Position numbers and translations under genes: made by a program
From: Pegoplata infirma
Taxonomy: Eukaryota > Arthropoda > Insecta > Diptera > Anthomyiidae
Assembly: GCA_963921195.1 (NCBI GenBank)
Contig: OY992536.1
Coordinates: 179,498,995 to 179,562,994, forward strand
Direction of reading: 5' to 3'
Length of the DNA stretch: 64,000 bases
In this document: piece after piece, positions 22,414 through 33,820 of the stretch
Layout: each line of letters opens with the position of its first letter
How positions within the stretch are numbered: position 1 is the first letter of the stretch
The notes under the pieces: model-generated
Database searches by the model: none
The model's input: only the letters and a program-made list of their open reading frames with translations
What the model was told of the DNA's origin: nothing

Positions 22414-24489
22414 ACTACACCATTTACAGATGTAATTCGAAAAAGATCAATTGTAATTCGAAGATTCTATTTGTAATTCGAAGATTCCATTTGTAATTCG
22501 AAGATTCCATTTGTAATTCGAAGATTCCATTTGTAATTCGAATACTCCAATTGTAATTCGAAGATTCCATTTGTAATTCGAAGATTCCAATTGTAATTCG
22601 AAAAAGATCAATTGTAATTCGTAAAAGATCAATTGTAATTCGAAAAAGATCAATTGTAATTCGAAAAAGATCAATTGTAATTCGTAAAAGATCAATTGTA
22701 ATTCGAAAAAGATCAATTGTAATTCGTAAAAGATCAATTGTAATTCGAAAAAGATCAATTGTAATTCGAAGATTCCAATTGTAATTCGTAAAAGATCAAT
22801 TGTAATTCGAAAAAGATCAATTGTAATTCGAAGATTCCAATTGTAATTCGTAAAAGATCAATTGTAATTCGAAAAAGATCAATTGTAATTCGTAAAAGAT
22901 CAATTGTAATTCGTAAAAGATCAATTGTAATTCGTAAAAGATCAATTGTAATTCGAAAAAGATCAATTGTAATTCGTAAAAGATCAATTGTAATTCGAAA
23001 AAGATCAATTGTAATTCGAAAAAGATCAATTGTAATTCGTAAAAGATCAATTGTAATTCGAAAAAGATCAATTGTAATTCGAAAAAGATCAATTGTAATT
23101 CGTAAAAGATCAATTGTAATTCGTAAAAGATCAATTGTAATTCGAAAAAGATCAATTGTAATTCGAAAAAGATCAATTGTAATTCGAAAAAGATCAATTG
23201 TAATTCGTAAAAGATCAATTGTAATTCGTAAAAGATCAATTGTAATTCGAAAAAGATCAATTGTAATTCGAAAAAGATCAATTGTAATTCGAAAAAGATC
23301 AATTGTAATTCGTAAAAGATCAATTGTAATTCGTAAAAGATCAATTGTAATTCGAAGATTCCATTTGTAATTCGAAGATTCCATTTGTAATTCGAAGATT
23401 CCAATTGTAATTCGAAAAGCAACGAGTAAAAAATCGTTTCTTACGCCTTTAAAAACATTGTTTTTTTGTTGATTTACTCGTTGGTTTTCGAATTACAATT
23501 GGAATCTTCGAATTACAAATGGAATCTTCGAATTACAAATGGAATCTTCGAATTACAATTGATCTTTTACGAATTACAATTGATCTTTTTCGAATTACAA
23601 TTGATCTTTTTCGAATTACAATTGATCTTTTTCGAATTACAATTGATCTTTTACGAATTACAATTGATCTTTTACGAATTACAATTGATCTTTTTCGAAT
23701 TACAATTGATCTTTTTCGAATTACAATTGATCTTTTTCGAATTACAATTGATCTTTTACGAATTACAATTGATCTTTTACGAATTACAATTGATCTTTTT
23801 CGAATTACAATTGATCTTTTTCGAATTACAATTGATCTTTTTCGAATTACAATTGATCTTTTACGAATTACAATTGATCTTTTTCGAATTACAATTGGTC
23901 TTTTTCGAATTACAATTGATCTTTTTCGAATTACAATTGATCTTTTTCGAATTACAATTGATCTTTTTCGAATTACAATTGATCTTTTACGAATTACAAT
24001 TGATCTTTTACGAATTACAATTGATCTTTTTCGAATTACAATTGATCTTTTACGAATTACAATTGGAATCTTCGAATTACAATTGATCTTTTTCGAATTA
24101 CAATTGATCTTTTACGAATTACAATTGGAATCTTCGAATTACAATTGATCTTTTACGAATTACAATTGATCTTTTACGAATTACAATTGATCTTTTTCGA
24201 ATTACAATTGATCTTTTACGAATTACAATTGATCTTTTTCGAATTACAATTGATCTTTTTCGAATTACAATTGATCTTTTACGAATTACAATTGATCTTT
24301 TTCGAATTACAATTGGAATCTTCGAATTACAAATGGAATCTTCGAATTACAATTGGAGTATTCGAATTACAAATGGAATCTTCGAATTACAAATGGAATC
24401 TTCGAATTACAAATGGAATATTCGAATTACAAATAGAATCTTCGAATTACAATTGATCTTTTTCGAATTACATCTGTAAATGGTGTAGT
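22414..24489. mobile_element. Foldback (FB)-like element: 2-kb palindrome of tandem 20/21-bp repeats
   Basis: Arm 1 is 22,414-23,430 and arm 2 is 23,473-24,489. Each is 1,017 bp, and they are inverted relative to each other around a 42-bp loop. Both tips read inward as ACTACACCATTTACAGATG. Each arm is ~47 tandem units in three kinds: two 21-mers differing only by one base (AAAAAGATCAATTGTAATTC or TAAAAGATCAATTGTAATTC after the CG) and a 20-mer with AAGATTCC(A/T). Drosophila FB transposons are known for long terminal inverted repeats built of short tandem subrepeats with a small loop, so this is the best family match. The open frames of 103-209 codons on both strands only reflect the 21-bp period, which keeps frame. 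No TSD is evident. Confidence 0.85.
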
Positions 24490-24949
24490 ACCAATATTCT
24501 TAAGAATATTGTAAAATCTCAATTGTTATTGTTACGTTGAACATCTCATGTTGTTGCTACTGAATGGTATTGGTTGTTTTGGGAATAGAGTTTGTTAAAG
24601 CTAAACAAGTTCTTTCCGGTTTAAAGGATATCTAAATATCTACCTCTTTTCTAATTTCATCTTCGTTTATTTGTGTAATAAAACCAAAACCATATAAAAC
24701 GTATTGTTGTACGGTGCTATTGTAGTTGTTGCATTTTGTAATTGGAATGGAAAACCCAGTTTTCCTTGGTTAGTTTTATTATTGTATGGATGTTAGAGAA
24801 TGAACATGAACCATTTAGTAATGATAGTAAAATACTCAAGGTGCACAATGGTACGTATCACATTATAGTACTTGAATTTAATTAATTTAGAAAAAATGGT
24901 TATGAGCGTTTATGCTTTGTGCACTATAATAAAGTGTTACCTGCTAACA
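24490..24949. other. Possibly unique host sequence
   Basis: Less repetitive, A/T-rich, with no partner elsewhere in the window and no coding frame. A short palindrome TATTCTTAAGAATA lies at ~24,495. Confidence 0.4.
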
Positions 24950-25405
24950 GTTATGAATTACAGCTGATCTTTTATAATTTTGAAATGGAATTTTTGAATT
25001 TCAAACAGAATTCCATGAATAACAATAGATTTCTGCGAATTTTATATGATCTTTTACGAATTTTAATTGATCTTCCACAATTTTGGAATGAAATTTATTA
25101 TTTTCAAATGTGATCTCAGAATTTCAAGAAGAATCTGCGAACTTTAAATCAAAAAATTAAAATAAAATATATTAAATTTTTTATCAGGACTATTTAAAAT
25201 TTTCTAGTTTCATATGATCTTTTTTAATTTCAAATGATCTTTTACAAACTTTAATTGATCTTTCACTATTTTAAAATAGAATTTATTATTTTCAAATGTG
25301 ATCTCAGAATTTCAAGAAGAATCTGCGAACTTTAATTCAAAAAATTTAATAAAATGTATTAATTTTTTTATCAGGACTATTTAAAACTTTCTAGATATTT
25401 ACCAT
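24950..25405 (+). repeat. Decayed relative of the 20/21-bp array with a 190-bp tandem duplication
   Basis: Units such as GAATTACAGCTGATCTTTTA and ACGAATTTTAATTGATCTTC resemble the palindrome units at low identity. Two copies of a ~135-bp block (25,074-25,206 and 25,264-25,400) share 'TTATTTTCAAATGTGATCTC', 'AAGAAGAATCTGCGAACTTT' and 'TTATCAGGACTATTTAAAA', with a ~190-bp repeat period. Confidence 0.6.
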
Positions 25406-26531
25406 AGTGCATCTGTCCAAGATTTGAAAAAAAAAAGAAAAAAACTTAAAAAATAAACAACCACAACACTTGGAACAAATGCAAATTGTTTAAATGTTGT
25501 ATCTTATTTACGAAAATATGCTATTGTAAACATTTGTCTTGTTCTACTTCTTTAGCCGATGAATACAAGTCTTAACACGCAGTCGGAAGATAATAACAAA
25601 CCACTTGGTGTTGTACAGTAGTTGGTCATTTAATTAGGAAAAAAAGTATTAAGTTGGAAAATACGAAGAGGGAAATTGTAGTTTTTGTGCAGTTTTCGGT
25701 AATTTTGACCAACTAAATTTTCAAATATCGCAAAGTGATGTTAAGCAAAGTTGTAGCCGGCGCTAATCTTAATAACTTTGCTGAACATCACTTTACGATA
25801 TTCGGACATTTACAGAGAAAAAATATCGTGAAATCAAAAGCAACTAAACAAACTGTTAGCAACTAATTTCTAGTTTAACAACGTTTTTAATTGTATCAAC
25901 AATGTATATTGTTAATGTGACAAAAATCCACTTTAATTTCCAATTAAATGCATCAATTAAAATCATCATATGTCCGAAAATCACAAAGTGTATAGAAAAA
26001 AATAACAAACAAATTTTGTATAGCAAAATTTTTAAAAAATCAAAAAAGCCCATTTGTAGTTACCCCCAATCCATTGTATTTATTTGCTTAAAATTTTGGA
26101 CGGCTTAGTTATGTCATAGGAAGCTAATACAATTTTTTTTTTTTTCAATTAGCTTGGAGTGTATGCTGAATAAAAAAAATCTAAAACATTTTAGATTTTA
26201 AATTCTGATTACTTTTTATTAAAAAATAAAAATTGTTTTAAGGTTCAAGTTGAAAAAATGCAGAAGAAAAATTGAATTTCTAAAAATTATAGACATTTCT
26301 GGTATTTCCTATACCGGTTTCAAACACCCCAGTTAGTGTCATCATCAGTAGGATTTTAAATGTCGGTTTGTCTTGTTAATGAAAACTATTTTTTTATATA
26401 TGTGAATATTTATAGTTTCTACAGAACAAATTTTGACAGTTTCCAACACTACAATTCTATTTCTAGCAATCTCAACCTCACTTCATACTTTCTTTCAACT
26501 TTTTTGTCACTTACATTATTTCGCAAGGGTT
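25406..26531. other. A/T-rich stretch with one strong short hairpin
   Basis: 25,724-25,802 forms a hairpin (AATATCG.AAAGTGATGTT..AGCAAAGTT and its complement) with a GC-rich loop (GTAGCCGGCGCTAA). GAGTGTA at 26,157 may be a MITE terminus. On the minus strand, 26,282-26,352 reads through a short frame beside GGTATAGGAAATACCAG; I could not assign it. Nothing else is recognised. Confidence 0.4.
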
Positions 26532-26835
26532 ATGACAAATCGTTTGTGCACAAACTAAAATATTAATACATATTCGCCTCTATTCACAATGAGAATTAGA
26601 AAGACGAAGAAATTGTACCATACTAATAAGGCAACGATTGTCAATAACCAACAAAAATATTTAAAACAATTTTACATATGATAGTCCATTGGACTACATA
26701 TTAGGGTTATTCGTTCATTGTTTTAAATGTTTTTGTTGGTTATTGACAATCGTTGCCTTATTAGTATGGTATTCTCATTGTGAATAGAGGCGAATATGTA
26801 TTAATATTTTAGTTTGTGCACAAACGATTTATCAT
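26532..26835. repeat. ~300-bp palindrome
   Basis: Arms share TGAxAAATCGTTTGTGCAC, ATTAATACATATTCGCCTCT, ATACTAATAAGGCAACGATT and GTCAATAACCAACAAAAA. The centre is TAGTCCATTGGACTA. The left arm carries ~20 extra bases (AATTAGAAAGACGAAGAAAT) absent from the right arm. Non-coding foldback. Confidence 0.75.
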
Positions 26836-28090
26836 TAGACTCGTTTGCTACTTTGTAGTAAATCGTTTCTATTTTTTGCTAAATAATCTAGACAATGGAA
26901 TTTGACAAATTCTGAAACACGTGTCGATTAAGTCTTGCAAAAATGACCAACATAAATAAATTTAAAACAAAAAAATAATTTTCTTGAAAATATCATGGTT
27001 TTAATTAGTAAAGAAAATAATGATCTCGAGCCAGAATAAACATCCTCAAAATACATTTTATATTTTTTTAACATAATGGTGCCGTTTTTCCAAATATCTC
27101 GAATTTTAAGCAGACAAGGAAAAACAATAAAAATTAAAGTTCGTTATTGATAAAATTCAATTTTGAATTTTTCAAAAAATTCAATTTTGAATTTTAAATA
27201 AAATTCTTTAGAATTCTAAAGAATTTTATTTTAAATTCTTAAAAGAAATAAAATTCTAAAAAATTTTATTTAAAATTCTTAAAAGAATTTTATTAATAAA
27301 AAAAAAATAATTTTATTTTCATACAAATAAATAGATTTCAAACAAGTAAATATTTTAATAATGTTCGAGTATTTCTATATATTAAGGTAACTTAATTAGC
27401 TAAATACATCCTCATATGATAGTAAATTGCCACTATCTTCTAACTTAATGTAATTTAATAATTAACTTAGTTCAAACTTATAATGCAATAGTATTTTTTT
27501 TAGTAATTTCCAAATTCTGATCCACTTATTTATAGAAAACCTCTTAAAAAATTCTCATATTTTAATGAAATTCTCTGATTCTGAAAGCTTTTTCGAACAG
27601 AAACTTTATAAAGAAATTTTGTACACTTTTCTAAAAATAGTATCGTTAATTTTATAGCAATTTTCTATAAAAAAAAGTGTTTTCTGAGTTAGTTTTTCAG
27701 CTTCTGCAACATTTTTCATATAGAAAATTATTAGGGTCTTAGACATTTTTCTAAAGAAATATTTTAAGACACTATTTCAACAGAAAATTTGAAGATTTAG
27801 AGATAAATTTTCTATAGAAAATTCTTACAAAATTCTTACAAACAGAAAAATGTTTAGATTCTGAGTAATTTTATTCGTTCCAAAAAATCTCACATCTAAT
27901 ATAGTTTTCTATAGAGAAGTTTTGATCAATGATTTTTATAAAATTTCCCTATATAAAAGTTCTCAGATTCCAAAAGATCACCCGAGTAAAAATAAAGATA
28001 TATAACAATATATAACTTGATGCAAACATAATAAATCATATATGATTATACATCGCGTGAGATATTTACAAAGAATAATATGATTTTTTT
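26836..28090. repeat. A/T-rich DNA with a perfect 36-bp palindrome and decayed minisatellite
   Basis: 27,196-27,231 is a perfect palindrome centred on GAATTC, within tandem AAATTC/GAATTT motifs (27,150-27,300). 27,550-27,990 holds decayed units with TTTTCTATAGAAAAT and TCTxAGATTCTGA, related to the minisatellite at 10.4 kb. No genes seen. Confidence 0.5.
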
Positions 28091-29250
28091 CTGTTTTCTA
28101 AATTTTTTTGGTATTTTAAGTTAAGTTTTAATTCAAGTGGTTACAGAATTATAATACGGAGTAAAATGCTTCTCTAATAAGGTAACAAAAACTAAAATCG
28201 GTTGAAAATCAGCCAAGTTATTACAACTTCCCCAGGCATCTAATGTATGGCAGACAACTTGTTTAAGCAATCCAATCCGATTTTTGAAATTCATTGAAAT
28301 TTATACTGTAATAACATTTTTTTATTCTTCAAGTTCAAATGTAATTAGATGACAAGTATTTTTCATATTGTGTTTTGCTAACATGTTTTAAATTAATGCT
28401 AAAAATGCCTGTACTTTTCAAAACCCTTTTGAAATCTCTATTTAAAAAAAAAAAATTTTTTTTTGTTATAAAATTTGGAAAAACCCAAAGAATATTACAC
28501 TGAAATATGAATATTGGAAAAATGTTATTGCAGTAGAAAATTTCAATAAATTTAAAAAAATTGACTCGTATTCTTTAATCAAGTGGTATGACACACGCTA
28601 GATGCCTGGGGAAGTTGTAATAACTTGGCTGATTTTCAACCGATTTTAATTTTAAGTACCTTATTAGAAAGGCATTTTACTCCACATCATAATTCTGTAA
28701 TCACTTGAATTAAAACTTAACATAAAATACCAAAAAAATTGCGAAAACAGAAAAAAATTCATATTTTTCCTTGTAATCAGTTTTTTAAACTTCAAGGACC
28801 ATGCTAAACGCCTTACCCATTTCCGATCGTCCTAAATTTTTGTGAGACGTATTTTTACCTCAACGTCTATCAATTTATTTTTTTTGGAGTACCATATAAA
28901 ATAAATCATAGCCAAAAAATTAAAGGTGCAATTTTAAAAATTTAAAAATAAATAGAAAAAATTGCGATCACATCTCGAATTATGGCTTAAAAGTTGCATA
29001 ATTTAGAGTAGAATTTTTATAGTTTTTTGCAAAAAAATCGAAGGTTTCGGACTTTTTCAAAAAGTCGATTTTAGTTTTTAAACGTCAAAAAATAAGTGAT
29101 AATTACTTCGAATAATTTTTTCATATTTTTTTTTCTAAAACTACATTTAAATACCAACAAAACGTTGTCCAACTTTTTTTAAAATATCTTTATTTTTTAA
29201 TGCCCGGTTAGAAATCATCACGTATGTACACATATGAACAATGTTGAACA
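28091..29250 (-). repeat. Foldback/repeat family copy A (copy B at 39.8-40.8 kb, opposite strand)
   Basis: Inverted arms at 28,130-28,260 and 28,590-28,720 share GATGCCTGGGGAAGTTGTAA and CTTGGCTGATTTTCAACCGA. 28,780-29,215 (TACCCAT, TTTTTGTGAGACGTATTTTT, ACCATATAAAATA, TCTCGAATTATGG, AAACTACATTTAAATACAA) matches 39,950-40,400 in reverse complement. Non-coding. Confidence 0.6.
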
Positions 29251-29261
29251 TGTATGACCAC

Positions 29262-30483
29262 TAGGGCGTTTCATCAAAAACTTTTTTTTGGATTTTTGCA
29301 ACTCTTGAAGCGGAATATAAATTCTTATGGCCTAAAAGATTTTTGAGATTTTTTTCAGATTTTTTTCAGATTTTTGGAATGTCGGGATCAACTCGCTCAA
29401 ATCGATTTTATCAAAAAAAAATGAGGTTATGAAACATAATTTTTTTTATTTTTTGTTCTCTGGTGCCTTTTTTAAAAAAACCGGATATAATACTTCTTAA
29501 TGTTGCTAGCCTCCTAAAAAAAAATATTCGCGGTCAAAATAATAACTTCAAGGGTCACTAAGATGACCTTTAAAGTAAAAATTCAGAATTTCCCGTGTTC
29601 CAACCTTAATAATTTGAGAAATATGCAATATATGAACGTAATGATGAATCCGTTAGATAGGTCTTTTTAATACCTTTAATTTAAAACCAAAATGACATTT
29701 GTCACTTTAGTAGAAATATTAAAAAACTAAGATAAACTCATTTTTTCCCCCATTTTACAGAAAATCGAAGGGAATCCATTAGTAGTTTTTTTGTAAAATT
29801 GAAATTATAAACTTAAAAGAAGTTTTTTTTATTGCAATTAGTGTTTCCAAACCGGAAACCCGGGTTTTTTACAAACCGGTTTTTTGGTTAACCGGCTTGG
29901 AAACACTAACCACAATCTATAAAAAGCCTTTAAAATTATTATTTTAACTTTACAAAAAAAAACTACCTAATGCACCAGTTCAATTTTGGATAAAATGGGG
30001 GAGAAAATTAGTTTTTCCCAGTTTTTTTATTTTTTTTAACATTTCTTCAAAAGTGACAATAGTCAGATTGGTTTTAAATGAAAGGTGTTTTAAAGACCTA
30101 TCTAACGGATTCAACATGACGTTCATACATAGCTTATTTCTCGAATTATTGAGGTTAAAACACGGGAAATTCTGAATTTTTACTTTTAAGGTCATCTTAG
30201 TGACCCTTGAACTTATAATTTTGACCGCGAATATTTTTTTTTAGGAGGCTAGCAACATTAAGAAGTATTATATCCGGTTTTGTTAAAAAAGGCACCAGAG
30301 AACAAAAAATAAAAAAAATTATGTTTCATAACCTAATTTTTTTGATAAAATCGATTTGAGCGAGTTGATCACGACATTCCAAAAATCTGAAAAAAATCTC
30401 AAAAATCTTTTAGGCCATAAGAATTCATATTCCGCTTCAAGAGTTGCAAAAATCCAAAAAAAAGTTTTTGATGAAACGCCCTA
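29262..30483. mobile_element. 1.2-kb palindromic hAT-like element with perfect 8-bp TSD
   Basis: It begins TAGGGCGTTTCATCAAAAAC and ends with the reverse complement. The 8-bp repeat ATGACCAC abuts both ends (29,254-29,261 and 30,484-30,491). Arms of ~500 bp share GGCACCAGAGAACAAAAAAT, GAGGCTAGCAACATTAAGAA and GGTCATCTTAGTGACCCTTG. The ~200-bp spacer contains a 70-bp hairpin MITE. Long arms with a hAT-style TSD make it a foldback-type hAT derivative. Confidence 0.85.
29839..29908. repeat. 70-bp hairpin MITE
   Basis: Ends are TAGTGTTTCCAA and TTGGAAACACTA, with repeated AACCGG/CCGGTT motifs between. It lies in the spacer of the 29,262-30,483 palindrome. No clear TSD. Confidence 0.6.
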
Positions 30484-30491
30484 ATGACCAC

Positions 30492-31231
30492 CCATATATG
30501 AAGGTTTCTATTTCAAACGTACCACGAAAATAAAAATGTTGTTGGATCAAAGTCAAACTTTGAGAGCTTATTGCCCTATATGAAAGTAACAAATCGTGGA
30601 ACAAATGTTTTCGTTTTTCGGAAAAATGGGCTAGATAGGCGTGGTCAAACATGGTAAAATTGAGCAATTTTTGCATGATGTCGCTTTATATTTAATTTTT
30701 TCTACAGTAACTCAACGATTCTGAAATTTTCGAAACACATTTATTTTATAGTGTTTTGTATGGGCTATCGATTGGCATTATTAGTTTTTGGAAAAAATTC
30801 AGAAAAATAAAAATCGATGTAGCAAAAAACACGCCATTTTTAATTTTTTTTTAAAAAATTTTAAATTAAAGCTCATTTCATTCTCTACATCATATCAAAT
30901 TTTCAGAGAGCAGTTATTTTTGGTTTTCGAGAAAATTGGCTTTAAAGTTTAAATGTCTTATTTTATTTTCTATATCACTCATACGCCACGATACATTTAT
31001 TTTTGCACTTACCAAAAACTTGTTTAATTCTGTTTAGATAACAGATTTAGAGCGCATATGAGCATACATGTTCATATATGTTGGCATATATTTTCATATG
31101 TATAATAATTTCATATAATTTTTTATTCTTTTGCATGCGTTATAGCATAAAAAACAATATAATTCTTAAAAAAATAGTTTATTGTTTAATAAAATTGATT
31201 TTAAAAAGTTAAACTACAAGATAAATTTCAT
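30492..31231. other. Unassigned; partial similarity to the 62.9-kb foldback
   Basis: 30,590-30,800 contains GGCGTGGTCAAA, GTATGGGCTATCGAT and GAAAAATTCAGAA in the same order as the foldback at 62,861-63,916, so it may be a decayed relative. No genes seen. Confidence 0.35.
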
Positions 31232-31305
31232 ACGTATATTTCGATGAGTTACAAACGGAATCACAAACTTATATATATCCTCTATCACTAGGTGGAGGGT
31301 ATAAA
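31232..31305 (+). repeat. DINE-like terminus
   Basis: TTTCGATGAGTTACAAACGG and the TATCCTCTATCACTAGGTGGAGGGTATAAAA hairpin region match the right end of the copy at 5356-5999. Confidence 0.7.
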
Positions 31306-31680
31306 AATGCTGTTTTGTACGCAAATTGCCCTGATTTGATATTTCGATGGATGTGTTTTTCGCTTATAGTGCCAGCAGCTCAGGTTCGAATCCCGGCTAT
31401 GGCCATCACATATTTTTTTTGCTTTTAATTATTTTTTAATTATTTAAACTTAAAAAAAAATATCAAAAAATATTAAAATTTAGTCGATTTTAAAAAAAAT
31501 ATCTTTTTTCTTTTAATTTATAAAAAAAAACATAATTAAATAAAAAATAAAACGTTATTGAATAAAAAAAAATTACCAGAATAAAAAAAATGTTTGACCA
31601 CACTGGGATTTGAACTCCGGACACATCCTCTGCACCACAACAGCACCAGTTAACTCCTACGCTTAATTTTGCTTCATGAG
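31306..31680. repeat. Inverted pair of tRNA-like (B-box) segments, possible SINE remnants
   Basis: Plus strand 31,362-31,405 reads TAGTGCCAGCAG, then GGTTCGAATCCC and GGCTATGGCCA. Minus strand 31,595-31,650 reads TGGTGCAGAGG, then GAGTTCAAATCCC and AGTGTGGTCA. Both contain a match to the pol III B box, and the second also to the A box. The A-to-B spacing is far too short for a tRNA and there is no anticodon arm. A T-rich run follows each. Truncated tRNA-derived SINE copies are the likeliest reading; chance is possible. Confidence 0.35.
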
Positions 31681-32380
31681 GAACAGTTTTTCACCCCGTC
31701 ATATGATTAAGGGTGGAAAAATTTGCTTTTTTTACATCATGGGAAGGCAATATTTTGAAAAAATTTTTTTTTTTTTTAAAAAGTGTGCATTTTTTACGAA
31801 CACAAAAAATGCAAAGAATACAAAAAATGCAAAGAATACAAAAAATGTACAAATTGTCACATTTTTTGCCTGAAGGGAATTCGCCATAAGAGGAGATATG
31901 TTGACGCAGCTGAGTGTATACCTTGTAGAGGCAAGGCCGTGGTTTTGATGCGTTACAAATGCAATGACAAACCTTCTAATACAAAAAAAAAAAAACTAAA
32001 AAAAATAATAAAAAAAATAAACTTTTCTTTGAAATTTTACAATGTATTTTAGTAAATGTACAAATTTCTAAGTTAATTTTACAAAAAAAATTAGTTAAGT
32101 CACGAGAATTCCTTGTAATCATAATCGCATCAAAAAAGTTGTAAATTAAAAATTTTTTTAGTAAAAAACTTGTAGAATTACAAAAAAGCTCGTAATTTTT
32201 ATTAGAACGTCCTTGTAGTTTTTATCGCGTCAAAAAAGATGTAAATTTACAATTTTATTGGTAAAATGCTCGTAAATTGTTAGAATTTACAAGCTTTTTT
32301 CCAATAAAATTGTAATTTTTACTAGGAACTCTTGTAAAAGAGGAGGTAGCAAACCATTGTTTTACGAGGAGTGTACAAAA
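31681..32380. repeat. A-rich DNA and a fragment of the 14.5-kb MITE family
   Basis: 31,800-31,850 is a short tandem AATGCAAAGAATACAAAA. 32,041-32,370 carries the GTAAATTTACAATTTTATTGG, 'CGCATCAAAAAAGTTGTAAA' and AGGAGGTAG motifs of the element at 14,507-15,069 and ends GAGTGTA. The two open frames here (65 and 89 codons) are low-complexity. Confidence 0.4.
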
Positions 32381-33239
32381 TGTATGGTCTCAAAACCTCA
32401 TCATAATTTTCTGATTAGATAGTTTAAATCTCTTTTAAGTACTTATTTTGGAATAGAAAAAATATTTCAATACAAAAATATTTACATAACAATGGTCATT
32501 CTTTGGATTTTGGTTATATGTATATCATAATATGTATTTCAACATATTCGTACACATACAGATGAAATACTTAAATATTTGTAAATTTAGTACAATGCTA
32601 CTGATGCTGTATGACCAAAGGGTGAAAACACTTGTGGAAACATACTTAATCACTTACTCATGCCAACACTAGGACCAACACCAACCAACCAAGTCGTCAT
32701 TATCTTCCTTAACAACAACATGAATTCTGTTTTTTTTTTTCTAAAAAAAAAAAATATAAGAACTGCTTTAGCATTTTGCCAAAAAAAAGAAAAAGCAAAA
32801 AATAAATACATAACCCGATACTTTATTATTTCTATGGCCATAAATTTGTTTTTGTTAACAGGATATTGGTAGTTACATACAGTCATAAAGTATTATTGAT
32901 CATAAATTTAAAATAGTTTTCTACGCACCGAATGGTGGTACAAATTCAATATGAGTATTTATATCTTTTGAATTTTCACAAAATATGTTGTTATAAATAG
33001 TTAGTACATGCATATTGATATTAATAAATTTTTAGTACCTTGTTTTAAAAAAGCATTCAATTTAAAATAGTTTTTTACACCCCCCAAAAATTTATATGAG
33101 CAAATCCATAAGATATTGATAGAGCTTTATAAATGATTAAAAAACTTTTTTTTTAATACTTTGGAAGATATGGGCCTTTAAAATTGCGATTTTTTGGCAA
33201 TATTGATTTTTAGACAGTTTTTTTACCATTTTTGTACTC
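32381..33239. other. Possibly unique host sequence
   Basis: No partner seen in the window. Overlapping ~70-codon frames on both strands at 32,650-32,886 are not convincing. Confidence 0.35.
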
Positions 33240-33820
33240 ACAAGGGAAGTATCTCAACCCTTATGAATCGATTTGCGTGAAACTTAAAATATGTATAAAA
33301 TAGACGATTTTAAGGTTGGGGTGGCTCGGCTTATCGGCCATAACCGTATTTAAAAATTTCGTTGCCCCTTATGAGACATTGTGGACCTTTGCGAAAATTT
33401 CGATAACTTTCGAACTAACAGGAATATCGTCTAGAGCAAAAATACGTGTCGACTTAAATTTAATAATGATTATTTTGTATTCATATGGATATCGTAGGTC
33501 TATGTGTTTACATAAATACCCCCCAAAATTTACACATTTTCATGAAAAAAGTATTTAGTGAAGCCGAATTTTTACAAGGTTATGCCTCCGTTGGGTAGGT
33601 ATTAAAAAAACCATAAGCATACATCATATAGTTTCTTAAAAAAAATGGCTAAAAAATCTAAAAAAAAAAATATTTTTTCCACATTTTTTGACCCATTTTT
33701 TGAACCCCTAAATCCCCGATATGGCTGATAAGCCGAGACACCCCAACCTTAGAATTGTCTCTTCTATATATATTAAGTTTCAGGAAAATCGGTTCATAAG
33801 GGTTGAGATACTTCCCTTGT
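33240..33820. mobile_element. ~580-bp foldback, ACAAGGGAAGTATCTCAACC ends
   Basis: Left ACAAGGGAAGTATCTCAACC; right is its exact reverse complement over 20 bp. Inner arms share TATGAACCGATTT, TTAAGTTTCA and AAGGTTGGGGTGTCTCGGCT with minor changes. 60,990-61,103 is a lone right arm of the same family. Non-coding. Confidence 0.75.

Noticed and set aside
22447..24456. Open frames of 103-209 codons on both strands with repeated FELQLI or RITIDL motifs
   Set aside because: The 21-bp unit is divisible by three, so several frames stay open on both strands. They are translations of a tandem DNA repeat with no start context or coding bias.
22414..24489. CRISPR-like array of short regular repeats
   Set aside because: Units are contiguous with no unique spacers, both arms mirror each other, and the sequence is clearly eukaryotic.
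31362..31405. A functional tRNA gene
   Set aside because: Only the T-arm-like segment is present; no anticodon arm, wrong A-to-B spacing and no pairing 5' acceptor strand.
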